61,664 nt of DNA from Chloroflexota bacterium. GTDB lineage: Bacteria; Chloroflexota; Dehalococcoidia; JACPQD01. The translations under genes and the position numbers were made by a program. Positions 53,233 through 61,482 of the stretch are shown piece after piece (positions within the stretch are counted from its first letter, which is position 1; each line of letters opens with the position of its first letter). The notes below the pieces were generated by a model, which was not told where the DNA came from, searched no databases, and worked only from the letters and a program-made list of their open reading frames with translations. Location: NCBI GenBank assembly GCA_016190665.1, contig JACPQD010000076.1:1-61664 (forward strand). The letters are read 5' to 3'.

Positions 53233-54657
53233 TCAGTCTGCGCTCCTCGACGCCTGCGTCAACGCGTTCCCGGACCGGACTGCACCGGCTTTCCTCGTGA
53301 CTGGAAATCCCTCCGCTCTCCAGGCGGTCATGCTCCCGAGAACGTTGTGTACCGCCTGATGTCCCGCCCGAAGCAGGATGCTCGCGGCGATGCTGGAGCG
53401 ACGCCCGACGTTGCAGAGGGTCGCTACGGGTCTGTCTGGCGGCACCTCAGAAACCCGCTCCTCCAGGTGGCCCACATATATGTGCTGCGCCCCCTCGATG
53501 TGGCCTTCGTCCCATTCCTCCCCTCCCCGGACGTCCAGGACCGTTAACCCTTCGTCACGGTCCAGCTTGCCCTTGAGTTCATGCACGGAGAGCAGCCCGA
53601 GCTTCTCAACGGGGAAGCCGGCATTGTACCAGCTACCGATCCCGCCCAGCAGGTAGCCGCCAACCTTGTCGTAGCCGAGGCGAATCAGATAGCGAAGGGC
53701 CATCTCCAGGTGACTGTCGTCCTCCAGTACGAGGAGGATGGGTACGTCATAGGGCAACAGCCAGCCGGCGAAGCCAGGAAGGCCGCCCAGCCAGATGCTG
53801 TAAGCTCCTTTGATGTGGGCGCCGCCGAAGGCTGGCGGCAAGGAGGTATCGACCGCAACCGAGCCCTGCTCCATCTCTGCCTTGAACTCCGTCGCTGTGA
53901 GCGGCGGGGGGACAGGCATCCGGCCAAGCAAGGGGGGGCCATCCAGATTGAGCCTCTCCATCCGGGAGAAATAAGGTGGCCTTTCCAGCCCTTCGGTCAG
54001 CTTGTAGCTTACGAACTCGTCCTTGTTCATCCGGAGGGCCGGGTTCTGCAGTCTCTCAAGGCCTATAGTGCTCTCATCCCGGTCGGCGATCCTGCCCCCG
54101 CAGACTGACCCGGCGCCGTGAGCGGGGCAAAGGATGACCCCGTCGCCGAGGGGAAGTATTCTCCGATGGATGCTATCGTAGAGGGCGGAGGCAAGCCTGG
54201 GGGCCTCCTCTGGCCCGTACAGGTCGGTGCGGCCGGCATCGCCCACGAAAAGCGTGTCGCCGCTGAATATCCACGTCGCCTCGGGGCCGGAGGCCGGATC
54301 CGCAAGAACGTAGGACACGCTTTCGTCGGTATGCCCCGGGGTGTGCAGCGCGGTGAGGCGAAGCCGACCGACACGGAATTCCTGGCCGTCCGTCAGCGTT
54401 GTGCCGTAGCGCCACGGCAGCCCGGGCCCGTGGTAAATGTCCGCGCCGGTCAGGGTTTTGAGCTCGACGGAGCCTATGACGTAGTCTTCGTTGCGGTGCG
54501 TCTCGAAGATATGTTTGATGCGCAGGCCCTTCTGGTGCGCCTGGTCAACATAGACCTGACAATCGCGCCGCGGATCGACAACCGCCGCCTCCACGCCGGA
54601 ACCGATGAAGTAGGAGTTATGGGCCAGTCCTTCAGATTTGATACGCTCAAGAATCAT
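53233..54657 (-). CDS. Metallo-beta-lactamase fold / double rhodanese fusion
   Basis: 474 residues. N-terminal MBL domain (1-245) of the persulfide-dioxygenase/glyoxalase-II type, then two rhodanese domains (about 265-355 and 365-455). Only the second has a Cys in the active-loop position (T-L-C-N-V-G-R-R). The usual H-x-H-x-D-H metal motif reads E-T-H-R-N-E-D-Y here, so two His are replaced. H-T-P-G-H-T-D, G-D-T-L-F and C-P-A-H-G-A-G are kept. Sulfur-trafficking role likely. Confidence 0.87.
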   Translation of the reverse strand: MILERIKSEGLAHNSYFIGSGVEAAVVDPRRDCQVYVDQAHQKGLRIKHIFETHRNEDYVIGSVELKTLTGADIYHGPGLPWRYGTTLTDGQEFRVGRLRLTALHTPGHTDESVSYVLADPASGPEATWIFSGDTLFVGDAGRTDLYGPEEAPRLASALYDSIHRRILPLGDGVILCPAHGAGSVCGGRIADRDESTIGLERLQNPALRMNKDEFVSYKLTEGLERPPYFSRMERLNLDGPPLLGRMPVPPPLTATEFKAEMEQGSVAVDTSLPPAFGGAHIKGAYSIWLGGLPGFAGWLLPYDVPILLVLEDDSHLEMALRYLIRLGYDKVGGYLLGGIGSWYNAGFPVEKLGLLSVHELKGKLDRDEGLTVLDVRGGEEWDEGHIEGAQHIYVGHLEERVSEVPPDRPVATLCNVGRRSSIAASILLRAGHQAVHNVLGSMTAWRAEGFPVTRKAGAVRSGNALTQASRSAD

Positions 54658-55247
54658 CCAGCGTTCCTTCCAGACCCTGGACCAAAATTCAGTAACGGCT
54701 CAATGAGAAGTTACGCATCGCACGATCAGGACTCTTATCAGAGACGGAACCACGAAACACATAAAAGACAAAAAATATTTAGTGTACTTGGTGTATTTCG
54801 TGGTTGGACAGCGTAATATTTCCCCAGTTTCACAAAGAGACCTCACGTATCGCACGACCAAGAATCATTGTCAAGATAACGCTGTGAGCCCGCGATACCT
54901 TCCCCATACCGATAGTACTGAGAATGCGATAAAGAAATCATAAAACGCCTTTGCGAAAAGTTACGTAGTTGTCACATCTAAGCCGTTGAGCAGCCCGAGC
55001 GGCCACCTTGTTTAACCTTTCGGGCGAGTCTATAATTAGTAGCCTACGAATAAAATTCGTGCGTGAGCTGTGCCTCATTTTGGCTTCAGCTTTCAGCCGA
55101 CCACTAGCTGATAGCCGAAGGTCCCGATTCCATAGGGATGCCGCACGAAGTCGGCGCTGAACGCTTATGGCTGTCTGGCTTCGGCCTGGTCAAGTCACGT
55201 AATGGCGATTCTGAGCCAGGTGAGATAAAAAGGGTGAGAGGTGTGCT
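54658..55247. other. 590-bp intergenic region with dyad and promoter
   Basis: No supported gene. It holds an AT-rich dyad (AACCACGAAACACA at 54748-54761 with TGTATTTCGTGGTT at 54792-54805, one mismatch) and two near copies of the word CGTATCGCACGA (about 54713 and 54847). A promoter lies at 55008-55036. The lower GC than flanking genes suggests an old insertion or a regulatory region. Confidence 0.5.
55008..55036 (+). promoter_or_regulatory. Promoter with perfect TATAAT
   Basis: TTGTTT (55008-55013), 17-bp spacer, TATAAT (55031-55036). It shares the extended word TTGTTTAAC-T-TTCGGG with the candidate at 49359. It would give a leader of about 205 nt to the glycosyltransferase start. Confidence 0.6.
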
Positions 55248-56777
55248 TTGACCAAACGGCAGGTGCTACTTGAGGTCCTCCTCATAGCGGCCATTTCGCT
55301 GGTGGCCGGCTTTCTTCGCTTTTATCAGTTGGATGCGCCCTCGCCGGGTCTGCACGGGGACGAGGCCACCACCGGGCTTGAGGCGATGAGAGTCCTGGCA
55401 GAAGGTTACATCGGGCCCTATGTCGGGAGCGCTCTTGGGCAGCCCGCGGGCCCGGCGTACTGGACGGCTCTTGTGTTCGGTCTGTTCGGCCCAAGTCTGT
55501 TTACCTTGCGCCTTTCCATGGCCATCCTGGGCGCGCTTACGATCCCGGTATGCTATCTCCTATTCCGAACGATGTTCAACTGGAGGATCGCGGCTCTGGG
55601 GGCCACGCTCCTGGCCTTTTCCTACTGGCACCTTGCTTTCAGTCGAACGGGCTTCATGCTAATCTCCCTGCCTCTTGTCGAGGCGCTTTGCCTGCTGTTC
55701 CTGTTCGCTGCCCTCAAGCGAGGGAACCTATTCCTCTTCGCTGTCAGCGGCCTGCTTCTGGGCGCTAGCATCTATACATACAACACGGCCCCGCTTTTCA
55801 TCCTGGGCGCTATCCTTTTCGGCCTTTTTCTGGTCGTCTTCAAGCGCTACCAAATAACGAGACGGGCTGTGCTAACCTTCTCGCTCGCCGCCTTCATCGG
55901 CGTTTCTCCCATGCTTTTGCTCATCATCCAGCGACCCGCCTTCTACTTCATGCACCATGGAGCGTCCTTTTTCTTCCTGGATAAGCAATATGCAGAGGCC
56001 CCTGACAAACTTGCGTTTGTCTCGGACAATGCTGTCCGAAGCATTACCCTCCTTTTTCGAAGCGGAGGTCGAGACCGCGTTGACGGGCTGGGCACGACGG
56101 GCTTGCTCGATCCCGTGCTGGGCGCCTTGGCGGTTGGCGGCCTGCTCATGAGTCTGCGGAGAATCAAGGATGAGAGGTATTTCCTGATACTGGCCGGCTT
56201 TATCACGGGGCTGATAGGCATCATCATATCCACCAAAGGGCTTGGCGAGTACAGACGCGGCATCAGCATGCTGCCCTTCATTGCCCTGGCTGGGGCGGTG
56301 GCGCTGGACGGCCTCTGGGGCCTGGTCAACAGAAGATTCGGCGTGAGGGCGACCTGCGCGGTTGTGGGCGGCGCCCTTGTCTTTGTGGCCGTCTTCAACG
56401 TGAACTACTATTTCAGGGACTGGCTTCCCTCAGACCCGACAAGATGGGTCTATGCCTACGATCTCGCGCGGGCGAGCATCTATCTCAAGGACCTGGATAA
56501 CAAAAACACCTACGTCTACTTCCTTTCCGACAGGTGGTCCTACAACTATGAGACAAGGAAGTTCCTGGCCCCTGACGTTCCGGGAGAGGACCGCTTTGGC
56601 GCGTTCGGCAAATCGAAAACGATCGAGAGAGACCCTGCCCACAGTAACGTGATCTACCTGATTTTGCCGCCTTACGACCGCCTTATCCCCGAGATAAGAA
56701 GCAAGTACCCTGACGGGGACTACGTAGAGCTTCGGGAGGGAGGGCGCCTCGTCTTCACCGCCTACCGTGTGAAGTAG
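55248..56777 (+). CDS. Polytopic GT39-like glycosyltransferase
   Basis: 509 residues with about ten predicted membrane segments and a C-terminal soluble tail (about 395-509). G-L-H-G-D-E-A near residue 35 is the D-E motif of dolichyl-phosphate-mannose-type (GT39/ArnT-like) transferases, which use polyprenyl-phosphate sugar. TTG start behind GAGAGGTG. Acceptor unknown. No glycan-synthesis neighbours. Confidence 0.8.
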   Translation: MTKRQVLLEVLLIAAISLVAGFLRFYQLDAPSPGLHGDEATTGLEAMRVLAEGYIGPYVGSALGQPAGPAYWTALVFGLFGPSLFTLRLSMAILGALTIPVCYLLFRTMFNWRIAALGATLLAFSYWHLAFSRTGFMLISLPLVEALCLLFLFAALKRGNLFLFAVSGLLLGASIYTYNTAPLFILGAILFGLFLVVFKRYQITRRAVLTFSLAAFIGVSPMLLLIIQRPAFYFMHHGASFFFLDKQYAEAPDKLAFVSDNAVRSITLLFRSGGRDRVDGLGTTGLLDPVLGALAVGGLLMSLRRIKDERYFLILAGFITGLIGIIISTKGLGEYRRGISMLPFIALAGAVALDGLWGLVNRRFGVRATCAVVGGALVFVAVFNVNYYFRDWLPSDPTRWVYAYDLARASIYLKDLDNKNTYVYFLSDRWSYNYETRKFLAPDVPGEDRFGAFGKSKTIERDPAHSNVIYLILPPYDRLIPEIRSKYPDGDYVELREGGRLVFTAYRVK

Positions 56778-56845
56778 GAGCGCCATCCAGCTAGGCCTCC
56801 GCTTCTGGCCAAACTATACCAACCATACAATCTCAGGAGCGTTCC

Positions 56846-58792
56846 ATGCCAGAGTTCACCCACCTCTTCCAGCCGGGCAGGATTGGCTCGCTGGAAGTCA
56901 AGAACCGCATCGTCATGGCCCCCATGGGCACCTTCACCGCCGATGACGAGGGATATATTACTGACCGCACCATCGACTACTACGTGGAGAGAGCTGAAGG
57001 AGGGGTGGGGCTCATCATCTCCCAGGCCACGTGCGCCCACGCCGAGGCGCGCGCCCCCGGCCGCTCCATGCTCAACGAGGACAAGTACATTCCCCGCTTG
57101 CGCGACCTGTCCCGCGCCGTCCACGAGCAGGGCGGCAAGATGGCCATCCAGCTTATCCACCATGGGCGCATGCTGGCCGTCGGCCAGCACCTGCTGAAGG
57201 ACCCGGACGAGGTGAAGATGATAGGCCCTTCAGTGGTCCATCTCGCCCGGACGGGCGCCTATTCCCGCGAGGCTACCCAGGAGGACATCGATCGGATCGT
57301 GGCTGGTTTCGCTGAGGCGGCGCGGCGCGTCAAAGACGCCGGTTTCGACGGCGTCGAGTTCCATGGCGCCCACGGCTACATCATCAGCGATTTCCTCTCG
57401 CCGCGCGCCAACCGCCGCACCGATGCCTACGGCGGCACGACAGAGAGGCGCGCCCGCTTCGCCTGTGAGATCCTCTCCTCGGCGCGGCGAAGAGTTGGCC
57501 CGGATTTCCCGATCATCCTGCGTGTCAGCGGCAGCGACTATCTGGACGGCGGCATCAACATCGAGGAGGTGGCCCGGCAGGCGCCGCTCCTGGTCGAAGC
57601 GGGCGCCGATGCCCTGCACATCTCGGCCAGCGCCCAGGAGACCACGCAATGGCAGTTCCTCAGCTACCTGTATCCCGACGCCGGCCTCGTCCATCTGGCC
57701 GAGGAGGTGAAGAAGGTGGTCAAGGCGCCGGTGATCGCGGTGGCCAAGATTGGCGATCCCGTGCTGGCCGACCGTATCCTCCGCGAGGGTCGCGCCGACT
57801 TCGTGGCCATGGGGCGTCCCTTGTTAGCCGACCCCTATCTGCCCAGGAAGGCGCAGGAGGGGCAGCTGGACGAGATCCGCTACTGCATCTTCTGCCTCAA
57901 CTGCAACCGGGAGATTCGGCGCGTCAATTTCAAGGGGAACCCCATACTGTGCACCGTGAACCCGGGACTGCTTCGGGAGCGCGAGTTCATTCTGAAGCCG
58001 GCGCCCAGACCGAAGAAGGTAGTGGTCATCGGCGGCGGCCTGGCGGGCATGGAGGCAGCGCGGACGCTGGCCGAAAGGGGGCACCACGTCTCCCTGTACG
58101 AGAAGAGCGACCGGCTGGGCGGGCAATGGAACCTGGCCTCCCTGCTGCCGGAGAAGGCCGGCTTCGCTGGGGTGACGGAGCGCATGAGCAGACAGCTTTA
58201 TCAGGCCGGCGTGGATGTGCACCTGGGCGCTGAAGCGACCGCAGATCTGGTCAAGTCACTCAGGCCGGAGGCCGTGGTGATGGCTACCGGCGCCACGCCG
58301 CTCACGCCCGATATCCGCGGCATAGACCGGCCGAGTGTGGTCCAGGCGCTGGACGTGATCGCCGGCCGGGCGCAGGTGGGCGCTCGGGTGCTCGTGGCGG
58401 GAGGCCGGGAGCGCGGCATGGAGGTCGCCGACTTGCTGGCATCCCAGGGTAAGAAGGTCTTTCTGGCGACGCGCAGCCAACTGGGCCGAGGCGTCATCCG
58501 CGAGATATTCCTGACCCTGCGCGAGCGCCTGGTGGAGAAAGGCGTCCCGTTCTTCGAGAATGCGCCGCTCTACGAGGTGGGCGAGAAGGGCGTCTATCTG
58601 GCCCACAACAAAGAGCTCATCCACCTGCCGGTGGACACCGTGGTCCTGGCGTTGGGATCGAAACCGGAGAACCGTCTGGCCGAAGAGCTACAGGGGCTGG
58701 TCCTGGAGCTCTATTCCATCGGCGACTGCGTCGAGCCGAGGGACGCCCGGGACGCGGTGGTCGAGGGCGCGGAGGTGGGGAGGAGGATATAG
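56846..58792 (+). CDS. NADH:flavin oxidoreductase / 2,4-dienoyl-CoA reductase family
   Basis: 648 residues, same architecture as 38487-40490 but clearly divergent. FMN barrel with R-I-V-M-A-P-M-G-T, H-G-A-H-G-Y and G-R-P-L-L-A-D-P; Fe-S Cys in C-I-F-C-L-N-C and a later C-T-V-N-P near 375; FAD-binding V-I-G-G-G-L-A-G-M-E-A-A near 395. ATG with only a weak AGGAGCG site. Two family members in 20 kb fit a lifestyle on unsaturated or aromatic acids. Confidence 0.9.
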   Translation: MPEFTHLFQPGRIGSLEVKNRIVMAPMGTFTADDEGYITDRTIDYYVERAEGGVGLIISQATCAHAEARAPGRSMLNEDKYIPRLRDLSRAVHEQGGKMAIQLIHHGRMLAVGQHLLKDPDEVKMIGPSVVHLARTGAYSREATQEDIDRIVAGFAEAARRVKDAGFDGVEFHGAHGYIISDFLSPRANRRTDAYGGTTERRARFACEILSSARRRVGPDFPIILRVSGSDYLDGGINIEEVARQAPLLVEAGADALHISASAQETTQWQFLSYLYPDAGLVHLAEEVKKVVKAPVIAVAKIGDPVLADRILREGRADFVAMGRPLLADPYLPRKAQEGQLDEIRYCIFCLNCNREIRRVNFKGNPILCTVNPGLLREREFILKPAPRPKKVVVIGGGLAGMEAARTLAERGHHVSLYEKSDRLGGQWNLASLLPEKAGFAGVTERMSRQLYQAGVDVHLGAEATADLVKSLRPEAVVMATGATPLTPDIRGIDRPSVVQALDVIAGRAQVGARVLVAGGRERGMEVADLLASQGKKVFLATRSQLGRGVIREIFLTLRERLVEKGVPFFENAPLYEVGEKGVYLAHNKELIHLPVDTVVLALGSKPENRLAEELQGLVLELYSIGDCVEPRDARDAVVEGAEVGRRI

Positions 58793-58820
58793 AAGCGAGA
58801 AGCGGGAAGCGGGAAGTCGG
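58793..58820. repeat. Heptanucleotide tandem repeat (AAGCGRG), four units
   Basis: AAGCGAG, AAGCGGG, AAGCGGG, AAGTCGG in direct succession right after the oxidoreductase stop, followed by the small palindrome TCGGAGACTCCGA. Compare the five-unit run at 61224-61258. Confidence 0.6.
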
Positions 58821-58930
58821 AGACTCCGAAGAGCGTAGGCGAATCGGAGCAAGAAGGCCCACGCCGTGGCGGAGAGTGAGGTCTGCGACTTCGGCGGTCA
58901 TGCGAGTCTGGCAACGTGGCGCCGCGGAAA

Positions 58931-58939
58931 TGTTATAAT
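58931..58939 (+). promoter_or_regulatory. Extended -10 promoter of the ATPase/TOPRIM pair
   Basis: TGTTATAAT fits an extended -10 (TGn plus TATAAT), with no good -35. The ATG lies 28 bp further, leaving a short leader with GGGAGG. Confidence 0.55.
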
Positions 58940-58966
58940 GGGGACAGCTTTGCGCGGGAGGTAACC

Positions 58967-60058
58967 ATGATAACCGCAATCTGGGTGAGCAATTTTCGTT
59001 GTTTCCGACAGACAGAAGTTGGGCCTTTCAAGCGTATCAACGTAATCAGCGGGCCCAATGGCGTTGGCAAGACGACGCTCCTCGAAGCACTCTGGCTTTA
59101 TCAGGGGCGCCGCAACCCGAGCCTAATATGGAATCCAATTATTCGTCGCCAACTGCCTCCGATCCAGCCGGATCCGCTTTCAACTTTGTCTTCTGAGACC
59201 GGCCCAATTACCCTCATCGGCAAAGAGTCCGACGGGATATCAAGGAAAGTGACCTTTGAGGCCATCAAGGGCGGCCAGGTCTTGCTGCCGCTTGGTGGGC
59301 AACTGGAGCAAGGAGAGGCGCCTGCGGGAGCAACCTCGGGCGAAGCCGCAGACTTGCCAGGGATGAAGGAAGGCGAGGTGTCCGTCACCTACGAGGAAGG
59401 GAGCGCTAAACCGGTTCGCATGGAATCCGGGCGCGTTTTCGATGGTGGTGTTGTGCGCATAAGTTTGCGCAACCAAATGCCGGACGGTAAGCTCCCGGTC
59501 GCCATTATACTGACGTCGGAAAGGAAAGCCGGTGGGAAAGACACCATCGAAAGGTTCTCCCAGATAGTCCGCGAAGGCCGCAAGCGCGAACTGGTTGAGA
59601 GCTTGCTGATCGTCGAGCCGCGGCTGACTGATATGGAGATAACTACCGAAGATTTCCGGGGGGGAACGAGGCCAGGACTCTGGTGCCACCTTGGGGAGGG
59701 CAGATTGCTGCCCGCTGAGTTGATGGGCGATGGACTTGGTCGTCTCCTGTCTTTATTTGCCGCAATGTATCAGGCACGTGGTGGGCTGATCATGGTCGAC
59801 GAGGTGGAGAATGGGATACATCACAGCATTATGAAACAGGTTTGGGAGAAGATCGCGGCAATGGCCGAAAAATTCGACGTTCAAGTTTTCGCCAGCACCC
59901 ACAGCAGGGAGTGTGTGCAAGCCGCATATGAGGCATTGCACGAAAAAGACGACTTCGTGCTGCACCGTCTTCATAGAAAAGGCGACTCAATCCACACTGA
60001 GCCGTACGAGGGTGCCAAACTCGAAGCGGCCTTTGAAATGGGTTTCGAGGTCCGGTAA
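58967..60058 (+). CDS. AAA family ATPase (AAA15/OLD-like)
   Basis: 363 residues from the ATG behind GGGAGG. An earlier in-frame start has no site. SMC/OLD-type layout: N-terminal F-R-C-F with Walker A G-P-N-G-V-G-K-T near 30; long divergent middle; then L-M-G-D-G-L-G-R, Walker B I-M-V-D-E-V-E-N-G-I-H near 285 and an S-T-H-S-R switch. No TOPRIM in the same chain; it is provided by the next gene. Likely defence or DNA-maintenance ATPase. Confidence 0.85.
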   Translation: MITAIWVSNFRCFRQTEVGPFKRINVISGPNGVGKTTLLEALWLYQGRRNPSLIWNPIIRRQLPPIQPDPLSTLSSETGPITLIGKESDGISRKVTFEAIKGGQVLLPLGGQLEQGEAPAGATSGEAADLPGMKEGEVSVTYEEGSAKPVRMESGRVFDGGVVRISLRNQMPDGKLPVAIILTSERKAGGKDTIERFSQIVREGRKRELVESLLIVEPRLTDMEITTEDFRGGTRPGLWCHLGEGRLLPAELMGDGLGRLLSLFAAMYQARGGLIMVDEVENGIHHSIMKQVWEKIAAMAEKFDVQVFASTHSRECVQAAYEALHEKDDFVLHRLHRKGDSIHTEPYEGAKLEAAFEMGFEVR

Positions 60059-60059
60059 C

Positions 60060-60698
60060 GTGGTCGATGCGTCGGTCTGGAAGCCAAGGAAGGTAGAGAA
60101 GGATCGGCTTCTTCTGGTAGAAGGCAAGGATGAGGTCAGGCTGGTTGAAGCGATCCTCAAGGCGATGAACGTTGACTCTATTCAGGTGTTCGACGGTGGC
60201 GGGAAAGACGCGATGCGTGGCAGGCTGAGGCTGATCTTGGGCGACGCGAAGGTGAATCACGTCGACTTGAAAGCCGTAGGTGTTGTCCGAGATGCCGATA
60301 TCAGTGCGAAGGATGCATTCGACAGTGTGCGCGCGGCTTTGCGCGACAACCATCTTCCGGCGCCTGAGGCTCCCCTGACGAGCGCGGGCAGTGCACCTTC
60401 TGCAGCAATCCTGATTCTTCCTGATGGCAGCGCTGACGGTTGCCTCGAAGATCTGTGCTGGAAATCGATCGCGCACCTTGCGGCTGGCGCCTGCGTTGAA
60501 TCGTATGTCGGTTGCCTGAAGAGCAAACACGCATTGGAGTCTCGCCTCGAGGCCAAGACTCGAGTTCACGCTTTTCTCGCTTCGCGTAAAGACCCTACCA
60601 CAACCGTCGGCGTGGGTGCAGACAAAGGCTACATACCTTTGGACCACCCTGCCTTCGAAGTCGTCAGGAAGCTTATCCGGCTTGTTGAGATGGCCTGA
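60060..60698 (+). CDS. TOPRIM-like (DUF3226-type) protein, partner of the AAA ATPase
   Basis: 212 residues from GTG 60060, one base after the ATPase stop. TOPRIM hallmarks: L-L-V-E-G-K-D-E near 20 (Glu) and V-V-R-D-A-D near 75 (acidic pair). C-terminal part with L-P-D-G-S-A-D-G-C-L-E-D. Together with the ATPase it resembles a split OLD nuclease or the ATPase/TOPRIM pairs of anti-phage systems such as PARIS. Direct membership in any named system is unproven. Confidence 0.78.
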   Translation: MVDASVWKPRKVEKDRLLLVEGKDEVRLVEAILKAMNVDSIQVFDGGGKDAMRGRLRLILGDAKVNHVDLKAVGVVRDADISAKDAFDSVRAALRDNHLPAPEAPLTSAGSAPSAAILILPDGSADGCLEDLCWKSIAHLAAGACVESYVGCLKSKHALESRLEAKTRVHAFLASRKDPTTTVGVGADKGYIPLDHPAFEVVRKLIRLVEMA

Positions 60699-60759
60699 GC
60701 CTGGCCTTGGCCGAGTGTCTGGAGTAGCCACTTCGCCGCTACGCTCGCATCGACGCAAA

Positions 60760-61146
60760 TCACTGCAACTGGCGGCTCCTCTCAGCCCGCAAGGCACGCA
60801 GAATGCTGACCGAGTCGCCGAAGGGCCGGCCGCCGCGCTGCTTCAATAATTCGCGGCTTAGCTGCGCCGCAGCATCCAAGGCCGCTAAGGCTTGCTGCTG
60901 CTCCTGCCTGGCCAGGGGTCGCCGCAAGCGCTCTCGGTCCTCGTCGGGCAAGACCTCGGCTTTCCTGCTCTCGACGGGCGCAATCAATCCTCTGAGATCG
61001 TCCTCTTTGATCAGCACCCGCCGCTGGCCGAGGCGGTAGGCGGGGAGTTCCCCGGTCTTGATCCAGCGCCAAAGTGTGGACCGGCTGACTTTGAGTTGCT
61101 CAGCGGCTCTGGCGATGGTAACGTAGCCTTCTTCTATCAGGACCAT
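60760..61146 (-). CDS. Excisionase/MerR-type helix-turn-helix protein
   Basis: 128 residues. N-terminal winged HTH of the excisionase family: T-I-A-R-A-A-E-Q-L-K-V-S-R-S-T-L-W-R-W-I, G-E-L-P-A-Y-R-L-G-Q-R-R, I-K-E-D-D-L. Helical, Arg/Gln/Leu-rich C-terminal half. Convergent with the TOPRIM gene (61-bp gap). Could be an antitoxin or a regulator. No toxin partner follows within the window. Confidence 0.8.
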   Translation of the reverse strand: MVLIEEGYVTIARAAEQLKVSRSTLWRWIKTGELPAYRLGQRRVLIKEDDLRGLIAPVESRKAEVLPDEDRERLRRPLARQEQQQALAALDAAAQLSRELLKQRGGRPFGDSVSILRALRAERSRQLQ

Positions 61147-61223
61147 GCGGTTAGCCTCTCTGGCTCGTTCAAGATGTCAACAGTGTTGCATAGAGTCTCA
61201 TATACTGTCAAGAACGAAAAGGA

Positions 61224-61258
61224 GCGTGAAGCGCGAAGCGTGAAGCGTGAAGCGCGAA
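61224..61258. repeat. Heptanucleotide tandem repeat (GCGYGAA), five units
   Basis: GCGTGAA, GCGCGAA, GCGTGAA, GCGTGAA, GCGCGAA without interruption. A rotated relative (AAGCGRG) lies at 58793-58820 on the other side of the ATPase/TOPRIM/HTH block. Confidence 0.65.
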
Positions 61259-61259
61259 T

Positions 61260-61347
61260 CCCCGCCCCGGGCGGAGAGGGACGTCCGGAGACTGTTTGCG
61301 TCTTCGCGTCTTCTCGTGACCCCCGCCCTGGGCGGACAGGGACGTCC
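61260..61347. repeat. 27-bp direct repeat pair
   Basis: 61260-61286 and 61321-61347 read CCCCGCCC(C/T)GGGCGGA followed by (G/C)AGGGACGTCC, 25 of 27 identical, 34 bp apart. Each contains the GC-rich dyad CCGCCC/GGGCGG. Confidence 0.6.
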
Positions 61348-61399
61348 AATACTGTCCGATAAAACTATTCTATCAAGTGCATGACGCCCGTTCGAGTTT

Positions 61400-61482
61400 C
61401 CTCTCCCTCGATGGGAGAGGGTAGGGTGAGGGTGAAACCGGAGAGCCCCCTCACCTTAGTCCTCTCCCGCGGAGGGGAGAGG
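61400..61482. repeat. Nested inverted repeat (CCTCTCCC / GGGAGAGG)
   Basis: Two hairpins, 61400-61420 and 61461-61482, each with CCTCTCCC/GGGAGAGG arms. Their inner arms with GGTGAGGG and CCCTCACC can also pair over the whole distance, giving alternative folds. It resembles dispersed intergenic palindromes. Confidence 0.5.

Noticed and set aside
61385..61420. Third MITE copy
   Set aside because: Only the interior hairpin and a short flanking word match. The CTAG ends and terminal repeats are absent.
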